Positions 16,248-25,846 of a stretch of 64,000 nucleotides of DNA are shown piece after piece (positions within the stretch are counted from its first letter, which is position 1; each line of letters begins with the position of its first letter). The stretch is from CAYZWU01 sp964482235 (GTDB lineage Bacteria > Planctomycetota > B15-G4 > CAYZWU01): assembly GCA_964482235.1 (NCBI GenBank), contig CAYZWU010000001.1:62001-126000 (forward strand), read 5' to 3'. Under the pieces are notes generated by a model. The model saw only the letters and a program-made list of their open reading frames with translations, did no database searches and was not told where the DNA came from. Made by a program: the position numbers and the translations under genes.

Positions 16248-19200
16248 ATGTTTGTTACCCGTCAGCAAATCACGATCCTGATCTTCTCTGCCCTGCTCTG
16301 CTCCCTCATTTCCGGTTGCAGCGGCGGTAGCAGCGGCACGAGTGTGTCTTTCAACGGCGGCAGCTGGGAGAGCGACTTCTTCCTGGAAGACATCTACTTC
16401 GGAAGGCCTCTCTTCGACGAGGCCGGCGACGCTGAGAGGCTGGTCAATCCAGCTTCGTACATCGAGGTCGATCCGCTGACCGGACAGCTCCTCGACGGCT
16501 TTCCGAAGGTCCTCTTCTCGGGGGATGACATCGAGAACCTCTACTCGCTGAACCTGGTGGACACGTCGTCCCAGCCCTTCGAAGCGAAAGTCGTGCCTCG
16601 CAACGCGGGTCTGATTCTCGATTTCTCGCAGGAGGTGGACATCCTCACCCTTCTTCTCGATGCAGAGAACAAGCTGACCCAGGATAGTCCCATTCAGATC
16701 TACACCCGTGACGGGGCCTCCGTGCCGATTCAGGTCACCGTGCTGGAACCGGACAAACTGATTCTCAATCCCGTCACATCGGACAATGTCGGCTTCCCTT
16801 CCTCGCCGGTCAACTACGACGAGAACGGTGTGCCCGTGGGCCTCGAACAGGGCTACATGAAAATCGCTCTCAATTCCACTGGGACCGGGACCTTCATCCT
16901 CAAGTCGATGGAGGGCCTGGAGCTCGGCGCGCGTTTCGATCTGCTCGGCACACCGATGAATCCCGTGGGCTTCAATCCCGGCAACCGGGTGATGGACTTC
17001 GTCAGCTTCGAGGACTTCACATTCAACGGCTCCTTGCCCGACCTGACGTCTCCCCGCCTCATCCGCGAGGTGAAGGCCGAGGGGACGGTGACGGGCTACA
17101 CGGGGACGACGCTGACGGACACCTCCGCGAACTTCAACATCACGGCCAACTCGGGCAATGGCGAGTGGGTCGGAGCGCTCGTGACGATCCGTCCCGGCCT
17201 GGCCGACGAGGAAAGCGTCTGGGTGACCTCGAACGGCACGGACTGGCTGCTTCTGAGCTCGGCGTTCCAGGTCCCGCCGGTTGTGGGAACCGACCAGTAC
17301 CTCGTGCGGCGGGCCGAGTACTTCGAGCCGATTCCCGGATTCGAACGGCTCGAGACGGCGATCGATCCCGTGAACCATCCGAAGGATCCCGACGATCCGG
17401 AAGATGCGAACAACTGGGAGCTGATCTACTTCCTCCAGTTCGCCGAGTGGACGGGCAGCGACTGGGATCCTATCGACAGCTACCCCTACGGGGTCAATCC
17501 CGACAATCCGATTGATCCGACCTGGCGGATCTCCATGCAGTTCTCCGAGCCGATGGAGCTTGCCTCCTTCCGGCCCTACGAGACCTACTACGTGGCCGAG
17601 GATATCGGCGACATCACCGATCCTCTCTTCGACTCCATGAAGCTCGGCCGGTCCACCGGCCAGACGGGTCACCGCACGGTCTCCTTCGAGCCCGTTCACA
17701 AGGACCAGTTCGGGAACATGGGAGGCGACATGTTCCGCGGATTCGGTCAGTCGGCCAAGGATCTCCGCCTCGTGCTCCGGATCGTACCGCCTGCAGCGCA
17801 GGTCGAGTCGTTCTACAACTCCCTGGGCGACCCGGGATCGTGGCTGCCCGAGTGGGGTATCGTCGAGGATCTCTATTCCGAGGGGGTTCTGGGCGTCTTC
17901 GATCTCGGCGGCCAGCCGCTGGCCCTACCGGATCAGTTCTTCGACAAGGGCGATCCCTTCTGCCTGATCAACAACACGAGCCCCGGCCGCGGCGCTTTTC
18001 CGCCTGCCGTCGACTTCCTGCTCAACCTGTCGAGCAGCGAGGATCCGAGCCTGGAAGAGGTGTCGATCATCACGCACCGCTTCATGGGCATGCCCGAGAC
18101 GGCGGCCGATCCGGTCAGTGAAGAGACAGGAGTGGTCTTCAGGGATCACGACGACGGGGACGACACGCATGCGGACAACGAGATCTACGGTCCCCATATC
18201 GCGGACATCAGCCTCGGTCTCAGCGGTTTTCTCTCCGGGCATCCCGTTGAGTTCATCGAGCATGTATTCGACGATTACAATCCTCCGCCGCCGCAGCCGC
18301 CGCGCGATCCGGACCCGATCTCCAGGGCGCCTTTCGGCGTCGGAACACCGGTCAACGGCGCGGACGGGGTGCGTTTCCAGCAGGTCTACCGGCGCGGCGA
18401 GGCATCGCCGGACATCCAGGCGTTTCCCGGGACGATCTGGGACATCGTCGGCATGGCCTGGGCGCCCATCGGCGGCAACGTGACGAACACCACGATCAAT
18501 GAGGTGTCGATCGCCATGGCTCTCGCCAACATGGGCATCGACTTGACGTATAAGAAGTACACCTACGACGAGCCGAACACCCACGAGGCGGGCGGTATTC
18601 CTGACGGAAAGGGATCCGGCCTGAAGAAGAAGTTCGACGAGGACCGGAGGCCCGCGGGCGGCAACCCCAACATCACGTTCAGCAACTGCTACAACTCGGA
18701 TGGCGATGACAGGCTTCGAGACGAGTGGGTCGTCGTGCTCGGCGATACTCTCGACGAGGACAACATCTACTGGAACGAGGAGAATTACCAGGACATCGTC
18801 TACGGACGGAAGGCGGGCAAGCCTTACGCCGACGGACGCACCTACGTGATCGACCAGAAGAACGTTTTTGCACCGAAGAACCAGGGATCGAACTTCAACT
18901 ACTACATCTCCTATCCCGAGTTCGACAATCCCGTTGAGAACAGGGGATACGGGTATGATTCTTCGCGAGGTCTCCTGGTCGACATCAGGACCGATCACAA
19001 CGGCGGAACCCCCGTCTCCCTGAGGAACGGCTATGCCTTCCACGTCGGGATCCAGTCGTCGATGCTGCCGCGCTTCAGGTCCTATGCCCGTGCGCCGCAC
19101 GCGAGCCGGGCCAAGATCTATGCTGCCACCGATCCCTACGACCTGCTCACGCCGCCGACGGACAACATGGGTTTCCCGAGCGACAATTTCTCCTGGCTCC

Positions 19201-19592
19201 ACGCCTGGGATGGAGTGCTCCTGGCGCCGGCAGGATATGGCGACAACTGCCGGTACTTCGCGATCTTCAACTACGCCAAGCGTGTGTCCACCATCGTCAG
19301 TCCGTTCCTGCGCGTGCGTCCTACATCGTTCAAGAAACCGATCTACCTGTCGCCGGTCATCGAGCCGCCCCTTTCGGAGATTCCGACAGGGACGACGCTG
19401 ACCGTGGAGTTTCGTTCCTCGGTGGATGATGATGGACTCATCACTTCCGGCTGGGTAACCCCGGAGAACATCGATCTTCTGAACGATGGGTCCGAGAGAC
19501 CGTTCATTCAGTTCAGGGCGGTCTTCGAGGCCAACCTGGATACGGGCGAGGTCCCGTCCCTCGATACGATCGTCATTCCCTACAAGGAATGA
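16248..19592 (+). CDS. Giant secreted lipoprotein with Ig-like (Big_5 type) regions
   Basis: A 1114-residue exported protein. The signal peptide ends in a lipobox LISGC, with the lipidated cysteine at 24, followed by a Gly/Ser-rich tether (SGGSSGTS). The rest is acidic and beta-rich. Segments such as PRLIREVKAEG and RISMQFSEPMELASFRPYET resemble the bacterial Ig-like domain in which an E/D-P-M motif starts a statement of substrate binding or adhesion. The last ~40 residues (FIQFRAVFEANLDTG) resemble the C-termini of the two other giant lipoproteins at 19735 and 31848. No enzymatic motif was recognised. Surface display or envelope structure is the likely role (inference). Confidence 0.8.
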   Translation: MFVTRQQITILIFSALLCSLISGCSGGSSGTSVSFNGGSWESDFFLEDIYFGRPLFDEAGDAERLVNPASYIEVDPLTGQLLDGFPKVLFSGDDIENLYSLNLVDTSSQPFEAKVVPRNAGLILDFSQEVDILTLLLDAENKLTQDSPIQIYTRDGASVPIQVTVLEPDKLILNPVTSDNVGFPSSPVNYDENGVPVGLEQGYMKIALNSTGTGTFILKSMEGLELGARFDLLGTPMNPVGFNPGNRVMDFVSFEDFTFNGSLPDLTSPRLIREVKAEGTVTGYTGTTLTDTSANFNITANSGNGEWVGALVTIRPGLADEESVWVTSNGTDWLLLSSAFQVPPVVGTDQYLVRRAEYFEPIPGFERLETAIDPVNHPKDPDDPEDANNWELIYFLQFAEWTGSDWDPIDSYPYGVNPDNPIDPTWRISMQFSEPMELASFRPYETYYVAEDIGDITDPLFDSMKLGRSTGQTGHRTVSFEPVHKDQFGNMGGDMFRGFGQSAKDLRLVLRIVPPAAQVESFYNSLGDPGSWLPEWGIVEDLYSEGVLGVFDLGGQPLALPDQFFDKGDPFCLINNTSPGRGAFPPAVDFLLNLSSSEDPSLEEVSIITHRFMGMPETAADPVSEETGVVFRDHDDGDDTHADNEIYGPHIADISLGLSGFLSGHPVEFIEHVFDDYNPPPPQPPRDPDPISRAPFGVGTPVNGADGVRFQQVYRRGEASPDIQAFPGTIWDIVGMAWAPIGGNVTNTTINEVSIAMALANMGIDLTYKKYTYDEPNTHEAGGIPDGKGSGLKKKFDEDRRPAGGNPNITFSNCYNSDGDDRLRDEWVVVLGDTLDEDNIYWNEENYQDIVYGRKAGKPYADGRTYVIDQKNVFAPKNQGSNFNYYISYPEFDNPVENRGYGYDSSRGLLVDIRTDHNGGTPVSLRNGYAFHVGIQSSMLPRFRSYARAPHASRAKIYAATDPYDLLTPPTDNMGFPSDNFSWLHAWDGVLLAPAGYGDNCRYFAIFNYAKRVSTIVSPFLRVRPTSFKKPIYLSPVIEPPLSEIPTGTTLTVEFRSSVDDDGLITSGWVTPENIDLLNDGSERPFIQFRAVFEANLDTGEVPSLDTIVIPYKE

Positions 19593-19734
19593 TCCGTCTC
19601 GGATCGGGAGCGGGCCAGGACAGACGACAACCCGGACACGACAATTGCAGGACGCTGCGGTTTTGTGCTGAGAGGCATTTGAAGAGATGATACCAAGATC
19701 AGTTTCTCTTCGATCTCAAAGAAGAGGTTTGACA

Positions 19735-22700
19735 ATGATGGACCATGCAGGACGATCGAGTCGACTGTTCCACTTCATCCTGTTCGCATCAGTCTTCAGC
19801 GTTTTCGGCCTCATCTCCGGCTGCGGCGGCGGAGGAGGAGGGGGCGGCTCTTCCGCGTCGGGGACCTTCTTTCCCGGCGAGGGAGAGGTGGCGCTCATGG
19901 CGGTCCTCTATCCCGAGATCCTGGGCGACCTGGAAGGCGGTTCGACGAGTCCGCCCGAATCAGCCTCCCTTGGCCAGCAGGTGGTGTTCAAGTTCTCCGG
20001 CGAGCCCGAAGGGATGCCGGGTTACAACTCCCTTCAGATCTACGCCGAGGCGGGCAGCGACTACAGCGGCCCCGAGTCGGTTCTCGACAGGGACCGGAAC
20101 ATCGTTCCGGGCCGGGGCGTTTGGGAAAAGATCGGCAACCTGGTCGTGTTCACGCCCTACGTGCCGACCGTGCCGATCGACCTGAGCCGCGGCGCACCGG
20201 AGGATGCCGTTCCCGGCCTCCTGCCGGACATGGAGTACACGGTCTATATCCCCGTCGGGACGGGGAACTCGATCAAGAACCTGATCGGTGTCCAGCCCTG
20301 GGTTCCGAACCCTGGCTACTTCACAACATGTTCCTCCGATTTCCCGAACTTCTACTACGACAACCATCCCGACGTTGCGCCCAGCGTGTTGTCGAGCGTT
20401 CCGGCCGATGGAGAGACGGACGTTTCCTTGCACGCCATGTGGTGGAAGTCCCACCGGGAGCACGTGGACGACCCGGGCAACGAGATCCCGAACTTCCAGA
20501 TCCCCGGCTTTCCGACGGAAAGGGATTTCTCGCTGATGTTCGATCGTCCCCTCCTGTCGACCGACGAGAACATCAAGGGAATCGATCTGGACGAGGACGG
20601 CCTGACGGACAGGAACATGTTCTATCTCTACGCCACCCCCCTGGCCTACGCGTCGCTCGACGAGTTCGGCGGCGGCGATCCCGGTATCGTGTCGATCGAC
20701 CGGGAAACGGGTGACGTGACCTTCATCGGCGTGACGGAGACGCTCTTTCCGATCCAGTATACGGTGGGGCTTACCAGCGTGGCGCTGATGCGGTCAGGAA
20801 GGATGTATGGGACGTCGGGCACCGCGCTTTTCGAGGTCGAGTACCACACCCTGACCACGCCGGGGATCTGCGGCCTGAGCCCCATCGGGAACATACCGGG
20901 CTACGGGGACCTGCGGGCATTCTGCGCCGCACCTGACGGACGACTCCTCGCATTGAGCGAATCCACGAGCAGGATGATCAGCATCGATCCGGAAACGGGG
21001 GGCGTTCTGGAGGAGACGGACCTCGAAGTAGGCCACGGGATCTACACGGATCTTGCGGCGCGCGCCGACGGGACCCTCTTCTGCGTGGCTGTGATCGGAT
21101 CCGGCCAGCCTGGAGCGCAGACCACGCTCCTCGAGATCGATCCCGATTCCGGGGACGGCACGGTGCTCTATTCCGGCACCGGCGACTACACGTCCCTGAG
21201 CCTCGTGGGATTCACGAAGCTGTCGCTCTATTCCGGTCCGGGGCTGGCTGTCGATCTCTTCGATCTCGAGACTCTCCGGTTCGAGAGCGGGGGGACGTAC
21301 ACTCTCTCGGGATCAGGCTTCACTCTTCTCGACGAATCGCCGCTCGCGTTCAGGAACGTCAATGCCGAGCTGGACGCCGAGGCTCAGCTCGTGAGCAACA
21401 CGATCGATGGGGCCGACGTGCAGCTGAACCCGTCGGGGATACTGCCCTTCGGCGAGCGGGTGGAGATCATGGTCCGCCGCGGTCTGGCAAACCTCACCTT
21501 GACAAGCATCGCGACCGTCCAGGGGGAGCACCCTCTCGAGGCGGATCCCGTGGCCACCTTCTACACCCACTCTCCCTCGTCCAATGCGGTGGACGACGTC
21601 TTCTTCGAGGATTTCCTCAACACCGACTGGGAAGCAACGGTCACCGATTTCATCGACGAGGCGTCGGCTCGCAGCGAGGTGGTGCCGGCGGCGAACTGGG
21701 ATATCACCGATGTGGATGGTGACGCGCCTCATTACAAGCACCTCCTGGCGACCTATGGCCTGACCGGCGAGGGTAATCTGGGCGATTTCAAGCCTTCGGG
21801 AATCTATCCCGTGGTGATCCTCGACACGGACTACCAGGTCCTGCCGTTGTACGACGGTTCGACGCCCGACGTGAAGGAGCACATGGTGGTGACCACCGGG
21901 GCTTTCCACTTCGAGAACATCGAGATCCCGGCCAACGTGACAGTGGTGGGCCGGGGAACGAACCCTCTCGTGCTCACGGCCACTGGAACGATCCTGGTGG
22001 AAGGGACGATCGACGTCTCCGGGATGGAGGGGATGGACGACGATACCTTCGACTCGGCCTTCACACCCACGCCGGGCGGCATCGGCGGCGCCGGAGGCGG
22101 TCGCGGGGGCGATGCCCATCCGGCCACTCCGACCAACTTCCAGAACCTCACGGACCTCCGGTCGCCGAAGACGGCCGAGGACGGCTGGGGCTACTCGAAC
22201 CTGGTGCAGGCCGGAGGCAAGGGGGGCGAGTCGGGAGCCAAGGGGACGAACGCACCGTGGAAGGGCGGCAGCCAGGGAGATGACAAGCTGGCCCGCGGAT
22301 CGGGCGGCGGGGGCGGCACGTTCCTGATGGAAGGCGGTTACGGCTATCTCGGCTTCGGTAAGTATTACACCGATCCCGACGATCCCCGCTTCTCCAGCTC
22401 GAACCGCTACTTCGAAAGGGATTTCTGGGAATTCTACGACGGGCATCCTCAGCCCACTCCCGGTGTGAACCGCTATGACACCCAGGATACGCCAGGAGGC
22501 GCTGCCGGTGACATCGTATTCAAGGACTCCGATCCGGAAAACGACTTCATCGGAAACGGCGGTGAGCTCTCCTTCCTGCGCGGCGGCCAGGGCGGCGGCG
22601 GCGGCGGGACTCGTCTCGACAGCATGAACCCTGCCACCATCAATGCGGCCGCGGGCTGGTTCCCTCCTGTGGACAGGAGCGCTTACGATGCCAAGGGCGG

Positions 22701-23823
22701 CGGCGGCGGCGGCGGCGGCGGCGCGCTCGGACTCTATGCACTCGGCGAAATCACCGTCACCTCCACTGGCGCCTTGCTCGCCAGAGGCGGCATAGGCGGT
22801 GGGGGCGAGGTGATCGGCCACTCCAATTTCGGCGGCGGCGGCGGCGCCGGCAGCGGCGGGGCCATCATCGTCGATTCCGCCTTGCGAATCACCATCGAGC
22901 AGGATGCGGAGATCGATGTGTCGGGAGGATGGCCGGGGGATGCCAAGGAAGTCCACAAGTACACGGTCAACGAGCTGAAAGGCAATCCCTGTCTCAACAT
23001 CGACGGCGATCCCAAGAAGCACAAGGCCAGCTTCTGCTCCTGGTCCGTCGGGGACGGCGGCTACGGCGGGTGCGGGATCGTGCAGCTCCAGGTTCCTCCG
23101 CCCTTCGCCGACAACCTGGTCGGTACCTACTGGCAGACGGCGGCCTTTGCCGAGATCTGCGAGATCGACTGGGAAGAGCAGATCTGCGACGGAAACGACC
23201 CGATCTACAATCCCGACTGCGGCTGCAGCAAGACGGGCGACAACTGCGCCCGCACATACTGGCATTATGTCGTCGAGCGCGTCGGCTCCGATCCTTCGTT
23301 CCCGATCACGCACGACTGCCTGATCGATCCCGAGAAGACACCCACCACGCTGGGACCGATCTCCAACGGCATGTCGCGCTGGATCGACACGGGGCAGGTG
23401 ATTCACCGCGGGGATGTGAACGGATCCCCGGCTCCTCTCTACCTGGCCTTCGAGGGGATCCTTGCGGACGGTACGGTGATGACGGAGAACGGCAAGATTC
23501 CGAATCCCGACCTCAGCGACATCCGCGTCGACGCGCCGGACGTGATGCCGCCGCCGCCGCAGGGCAGCACGTTCTACATCCCCGAGGACAACGAGGTGAA
23601 GGTCCTTTTCCAGGGAGCTGACGCGATCGTGGCAGGTTCCTCGATTCCCGATCCCGCGACCATCGTTCCCGGACCCGGCCAGTGGACGGCGGATCTCTCC
23701 GATCTGGCAGGAAAGCAGTTCATCCGGTTCATCATCACACTGAACACGGCGACCAGTGGTCAGGTCGATCCGTTGAGCACGAAACCTCAGGTCAACTACG
23801 TGCGCATCCGCATGCAGTATTGA
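19735..23823 (+). CDS. Giant glycine-rich secreted lipoprotein
   Basis: The start at ATG 19735 lies 7 nt after AAGAAGAGG; an upstream ATG at 19687 has no spacing to a ribosome site. The 1362-residue product has a signal peptide ending LISGC (Cys30) followed by eight glycines. The N-terminal half has Ig-like features (LMFDRPLLSTDENI) and a propeller-like run of short repeats such as SIDPETGGVLEE. The second half has beta-helix-like strands (LTATGTILVEGTIDVSG) alternating with long glycine tracts, including nine in a row encoded by (GGC)9 at 22696-22722. A cysteine-rich segment lies at about 22985-23320. The C-terminus FIRFIITLNTATSG matches the paralogues. It is exported and probably surface exposed; the function is unknown. 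Confidence 0.82.
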   Translation: MMDHAGRSSRLFHFILFASVFSVFGLISGCGGGGGGGGSSASGTFFPGEGEVALMAVLYPEILGDLEGGSTSPPESASLGQQVVFKFSGEPEGMPGYNSLQIYAEAGSDYSGPESVLDRDRNIVPGRGVWEKIGNLVVFTPYVPTVPIDLSRGAPEDAVPGLLPDMEYTVYIPVGTGNSIKNLIGVQPWVPNPGYFTTCSSDFPNFYYDNHPDVAPSVLSSVPADGETDVSLHAMWWKSHREHVDDPGNEIPNFQIPGFPTERDFSLMFDRPLLSTDENIKGIDLDEDGLTDRNMFYLYATPLAYASLDEFGGGDPGIVSIDRETGDVTFIGVTETLFPIQYTVGLTSVALMRSGRMYGTSGTALFEVEYHTLTTPGICGLSPIGNIPGYGDLRAFCAAPDGRLLALSESTSRMISIDPETGGVLEETDLEVGHGIYTDLAARADGTLFCVAVIGSGQPGAQTTLLEIDPDSGDGTVLYSGTGDYTSLSLVGFTKLSLYSGPGLAVDLFDLETLRFESGGTYTLSGSGFTLLDESPLAFRNVNAELDAEAQLVSNTIDGADVQLNPSGILPFGERVEIMVRRGLANLTLTSIATVQGEHPLEADPVATFYTHSPSSNAVDDVFFEDFLNTDWEATVTDFIDEASARSEVVPAANWDITDVDGDAPHYKHLLATYGLTGEGNLGDFKPSGIYPVVILDTDYQVLPLYDGSTPDVKEHMVVTTGAFHFENIEIPANVTVVGRGTNPLVLTATGTILVEGTIDVSGMEGMDDDTFDSAFTPTPGGIGGAGGGRGGDAHPATPTNFQNLTDLRSPKTAEDGWGYSNLVQAGGKGGESGAKGTNAPWKGGSQGDDKLARGSGGGGGTFLMEGGYGYLGFGKYYTDPDDPRFSSSNRYFERDFWEFYDGHPQPTPGVNRYDTQDTPGGAAGDIVFKDSDPENDFIGNGGELSFLRGGQGGGGGGTRLDSMNPATINAAAGWFPPVDRSAYDAKGGGGGGGGGALGLYALGEITVTSTGALLARGGIGGGGEVIGHSNFGGGGGAGSGGAIIVDSALRITIEQDAEIDVSGGWPGDAKEVHKYTVNELKGNPCLNIDGDPKKHKASFCSWSVGDGGYGGCGIVQLQVPPPFADNLVGTYWQTAAFAEICEIDWEEQICDGNDPIYNPDCGCSKTGDNCARTYWHYVVERVGSDPSFPITHDCLIDPEKTPTTLGPISNGMSRWIDTGQVIHRGDVNGSPAPLYLAFEGILADGTVMTENGKIPNPDLSDIRVDAPDVMPPPPQGSTFYIPEDNEVKVLFQGADAIVAGSSIPDPATIVPGPGQWTADLSDLAGKQFIRFIITLNTATSGQVDPLSTKPQVNYVRIRMQY

Positions 23824-23857
23824 TCGTAAAGCGTACCGGCGGATTGCCGTAATCAGT

Positions 23858-24703
23858 ATGCCGATCAGATCATTTCTACTGGTTCTCTTCCTGGCACTGT
23901 TCCAGGCTTGCGCGCCGGAGAAGGGCTCCTTCACCCTCCTGTCGTTCAATCTCGATGGGCGAAACGATGTGCTGCTCAACGAGACGCTGGTCTTTCGTTT
24001 TTCCGCGGAAATCGATCCCCTGTCCATCGACTCGGCCGGCCTGACCATCGCGGACGGGAGCGGCGAGCCGGCCCGCGGCCGCTGGTCGGCATCGGGGCGC
24101 AACCTGGTTTTTGCTCCTTCTCTTCCCACGCAGTGCGATTTTCAGGACTCGGGACTCAGACCGGGGTGCACCTACACCGTTCTCATGAAGGGACATCCCC
24201 GGCACTGCGCTCTTCTCTCCACCGAGGGGCGCCGGCTCGACGGGCGGCTCGATCTCTCCTTCCGCACGATGGCACACGCGGCAGGAGGGACGCACGACTC
24301 CCTCCTCAAGGATGAGACGCCGCAGGAAGGGCCTTCCCTCCTCGCCATCAACGGCTGCGCGATAGAGGATTTTCCCATCCCCGGCCTCCCTGTCTCGATA
24401 TCGGAGGGAATCGTTCTCGAGTTCTCCGAACCGCTCCATCCCGCCACGGTCCTTCAGAGCATGGCCTGTCTTCATCTTCACAAGGTTGATGGAAATGAGG
24501 CGCCGCAAAACGGTACAATTCCCCTGCGCTGCTCATTCGCTGCGAATTCCGGAAACAGATCGGTCCTGGCCAGGCCTGCCGAGACGCCGGAGGATGGCGT
24601 CAAGTATGACCTCCGGTTCGAGACGCTCGATTTCAAGGACTTTGCAGGGAATGGGATCAAGAATGAGTTCAGTTACTTCCGATTGATCTTCAAAGGAAGT
24701 TGA
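23858..24703 (+). CDS. Small Ig-like domain lipoprotein
   Basis: A 281-residue lipoprotein with a short signal peptide and lipobox FQAC (Cys18). Two Ig-like (SbsA/Big_5) units are suggested. The first reads NETLVFRFSAEIDPLSIDS then GRNLVFAPSLP; the second reads SEGIVLEFSEPLHPATVLQS then the GVKYDLRFETLDFKDFAGN end. These units resemble parts of the giant lipoproteins just upstream, so it may be a truncated relative or an accessory. It lies 34 bp after the giant lipoprotein and 18 bp before the prepilin peptidase. Confidence 0.78.
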   Translation: MPIRSFLLVLFLALFQACAPEKGSFTLLSFNLDGRNDVLLNETLVFRFSAEIDPLSIDSAGLTIADGSGEPARGRWSASGRNLVFAPSLPTQCDFQDSGLRPGCTYTVLMKGHPRHCALLSTEGRRLDGRLDLSFRTMAHAAGGTHDSLLKDETPQEGPSLLAINGCAIEDFPIPGLPVSISEGIVLEFSEPLHPATVLQSMACLHLHKVDGNEAPQNGTIPLRCSFAANSGNRSVLARPAETPEDGVKYDLRFETLDFKDFAGNGIKNEFSYFRLIFKGS

Positions 24704-24721
24704 TCTCAAGGAGGGGAATGA

Positions 24722-25621
24722 ATGGGTGATCCCGGTCTTTTGATCCTGGTGCTGGCCGTTGTCTTCGGCGCCATGGTTGGCAGTTTTCTCAACGTCGTCA
24801 TCTACCGGCTTCCTCTCGAATCGGTCTCCATCTACCGGCCGCTGAGATCGTTCTGCCCCAAATGTCAGAAGATCCTTCCCTGGTACGAGAACGTCCCCAT
24901 CATCTCCTATCTTCTGCTGGGCGGAAAATGCAGCGGATGCAGACAGCCGATCCCGTGCCGATATCCCCTGGTGGAAGCCCTGACCGCGGCTCTCTTCCTC
25001 CTCACGGCGTACCTGGAGAAGGACGGCCTCCTCTCCTCCGAACCGGGACAGATCGAGAGGATCGGCGTCTTCTTCGTGCACCTCTACTTCATCATGGTGG
25101 CTATCTCGGTCACGTTCATCGACTTCGATCACAGGATCATACCCGATGAGATCGACCTGACCGGCGCCGCGGCCGCTCCGATCCTCTGTGCCGTCTTCCC
25201 CTCGCTTCTCGCTCATGATTCGCTCTTCCTTCACTTCGGGGAAAAGATGCCCCAATGGCTGGCAGGCGGGCTCGCGTCCCTTGTTGGAATCGCCGTTGGC
25301 GGGGGAACCTTGATCGTGGTCCGCCATGTGGGACGATTGATGTTCAAGAAAGAGGCCATGGGAATGGGCGATGTGAAGTATCTCGCATTCATGGGCGGAT
25401 TTTTCGGGTGGGGGGGCTGCCTGATGATCTTTCTCGCTTCCTGCCTCGTGGGCGCGGTGATCGGCGTGGTCTACCAGGTCATAACCAGGAGACACGATAT
25501 CCCCTTCGGGCCCTTCCTTTCTCTCGGCATGCTGGTCATCCTTTTCCTCCGGGTCCAGGTTCACGATTTCATCTTCAAGCAGTGGCCCGAGTTCATTCAA
25601 TCCCTTCTGATCATATGGTAA
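24722..25621 (+). CDS. pilD: Prepilin peptidase / N-methyltransferase (A24 family)
   Basis: This inner-membrane aspartyl protease cleaves and N-methylates type IV prepilins and type II pseudopilins. The 299-residue protein has the cytoplasmic zinc-type double CxxC (Cys45, Cys48, Cys70, Cys73) in the N-terminal methylase region. The catalytic aspartates lie in IDFDHRIIPDEID (about 137-150) and in the GMGD motif (AMGMGDVKYL, near 217). Several membrane helices are visible, starting with LLILVLAVVFGAMVGSFLNV. The full two-function form is present. Its substrates (pilins) are not in the window, but pilT and a secretin are. Confidence 0.95.
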   Translation: MGDPGLLILVLAVVFGAMVGSFLNVVIYRLPLESVSIYRPLRSFCPKCQKILPWYENVPIISYLLLGGKCSGCRQPIPCRYPLVEALTAALFLLTAYLEKDGLLSSEPGQIERIGVFFVHLYFIMVAISVTFIDFDHRIIPDEIDLTGAAAAPILCAVFPSLLAHDSLFLHFGEKMPQWLAGGLASLVGIAVGGGTLIVVRHVGRLMFKKEAMGMGDVKYLAFMGGFFGWGGCLMIFLASCLVGAVIGVVYQVITRRHDIPFGPFLSLGMLVILFLRVQVHDFIFKQWPEFIQSLLIIW

Positions 25622-25645
25622 TCGAGATACTTTTTTCCCTGGACC

Positions 25646-25673
25646 TTGAAATACTGGCGTCCTGAGGTAAAAT
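25646..25673 (+). promoter_or_regulatory. Candidate sigma-70 promoter for the EF-G-like gene
   Basis: TTGAAA (25646-25651) and TAAAAT (25668-25673) are 16 bp apart, in the gap after pilD and about 170 bp before the EF-G-like start. Confidence 0.5.
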
Positions 25674-25846
25674 ACACGTTTTTCGAAAATAGTTAGTTCT
25701 TACTAACTTGATGAAGTTCAAAGACTTACAGAGCTCCCTCTGGGGATGTCCTGTCCTCGGTGTCCCTTGTTCTGATCAAGGCCGTTCAGGTGTCCTTATT
25801 TATCTGATCGAGCCCTTTCGAATGGCCGGAAGGTGTGGAGAAAACC

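Noticed and set aside
21313..24129. A 938-codon open frame on the minus strand
   Set aside because: Antisense to the giant lipoprotein at 19735 and low-complexity (Ala/Arg/Gly runs). No start signal or family features.
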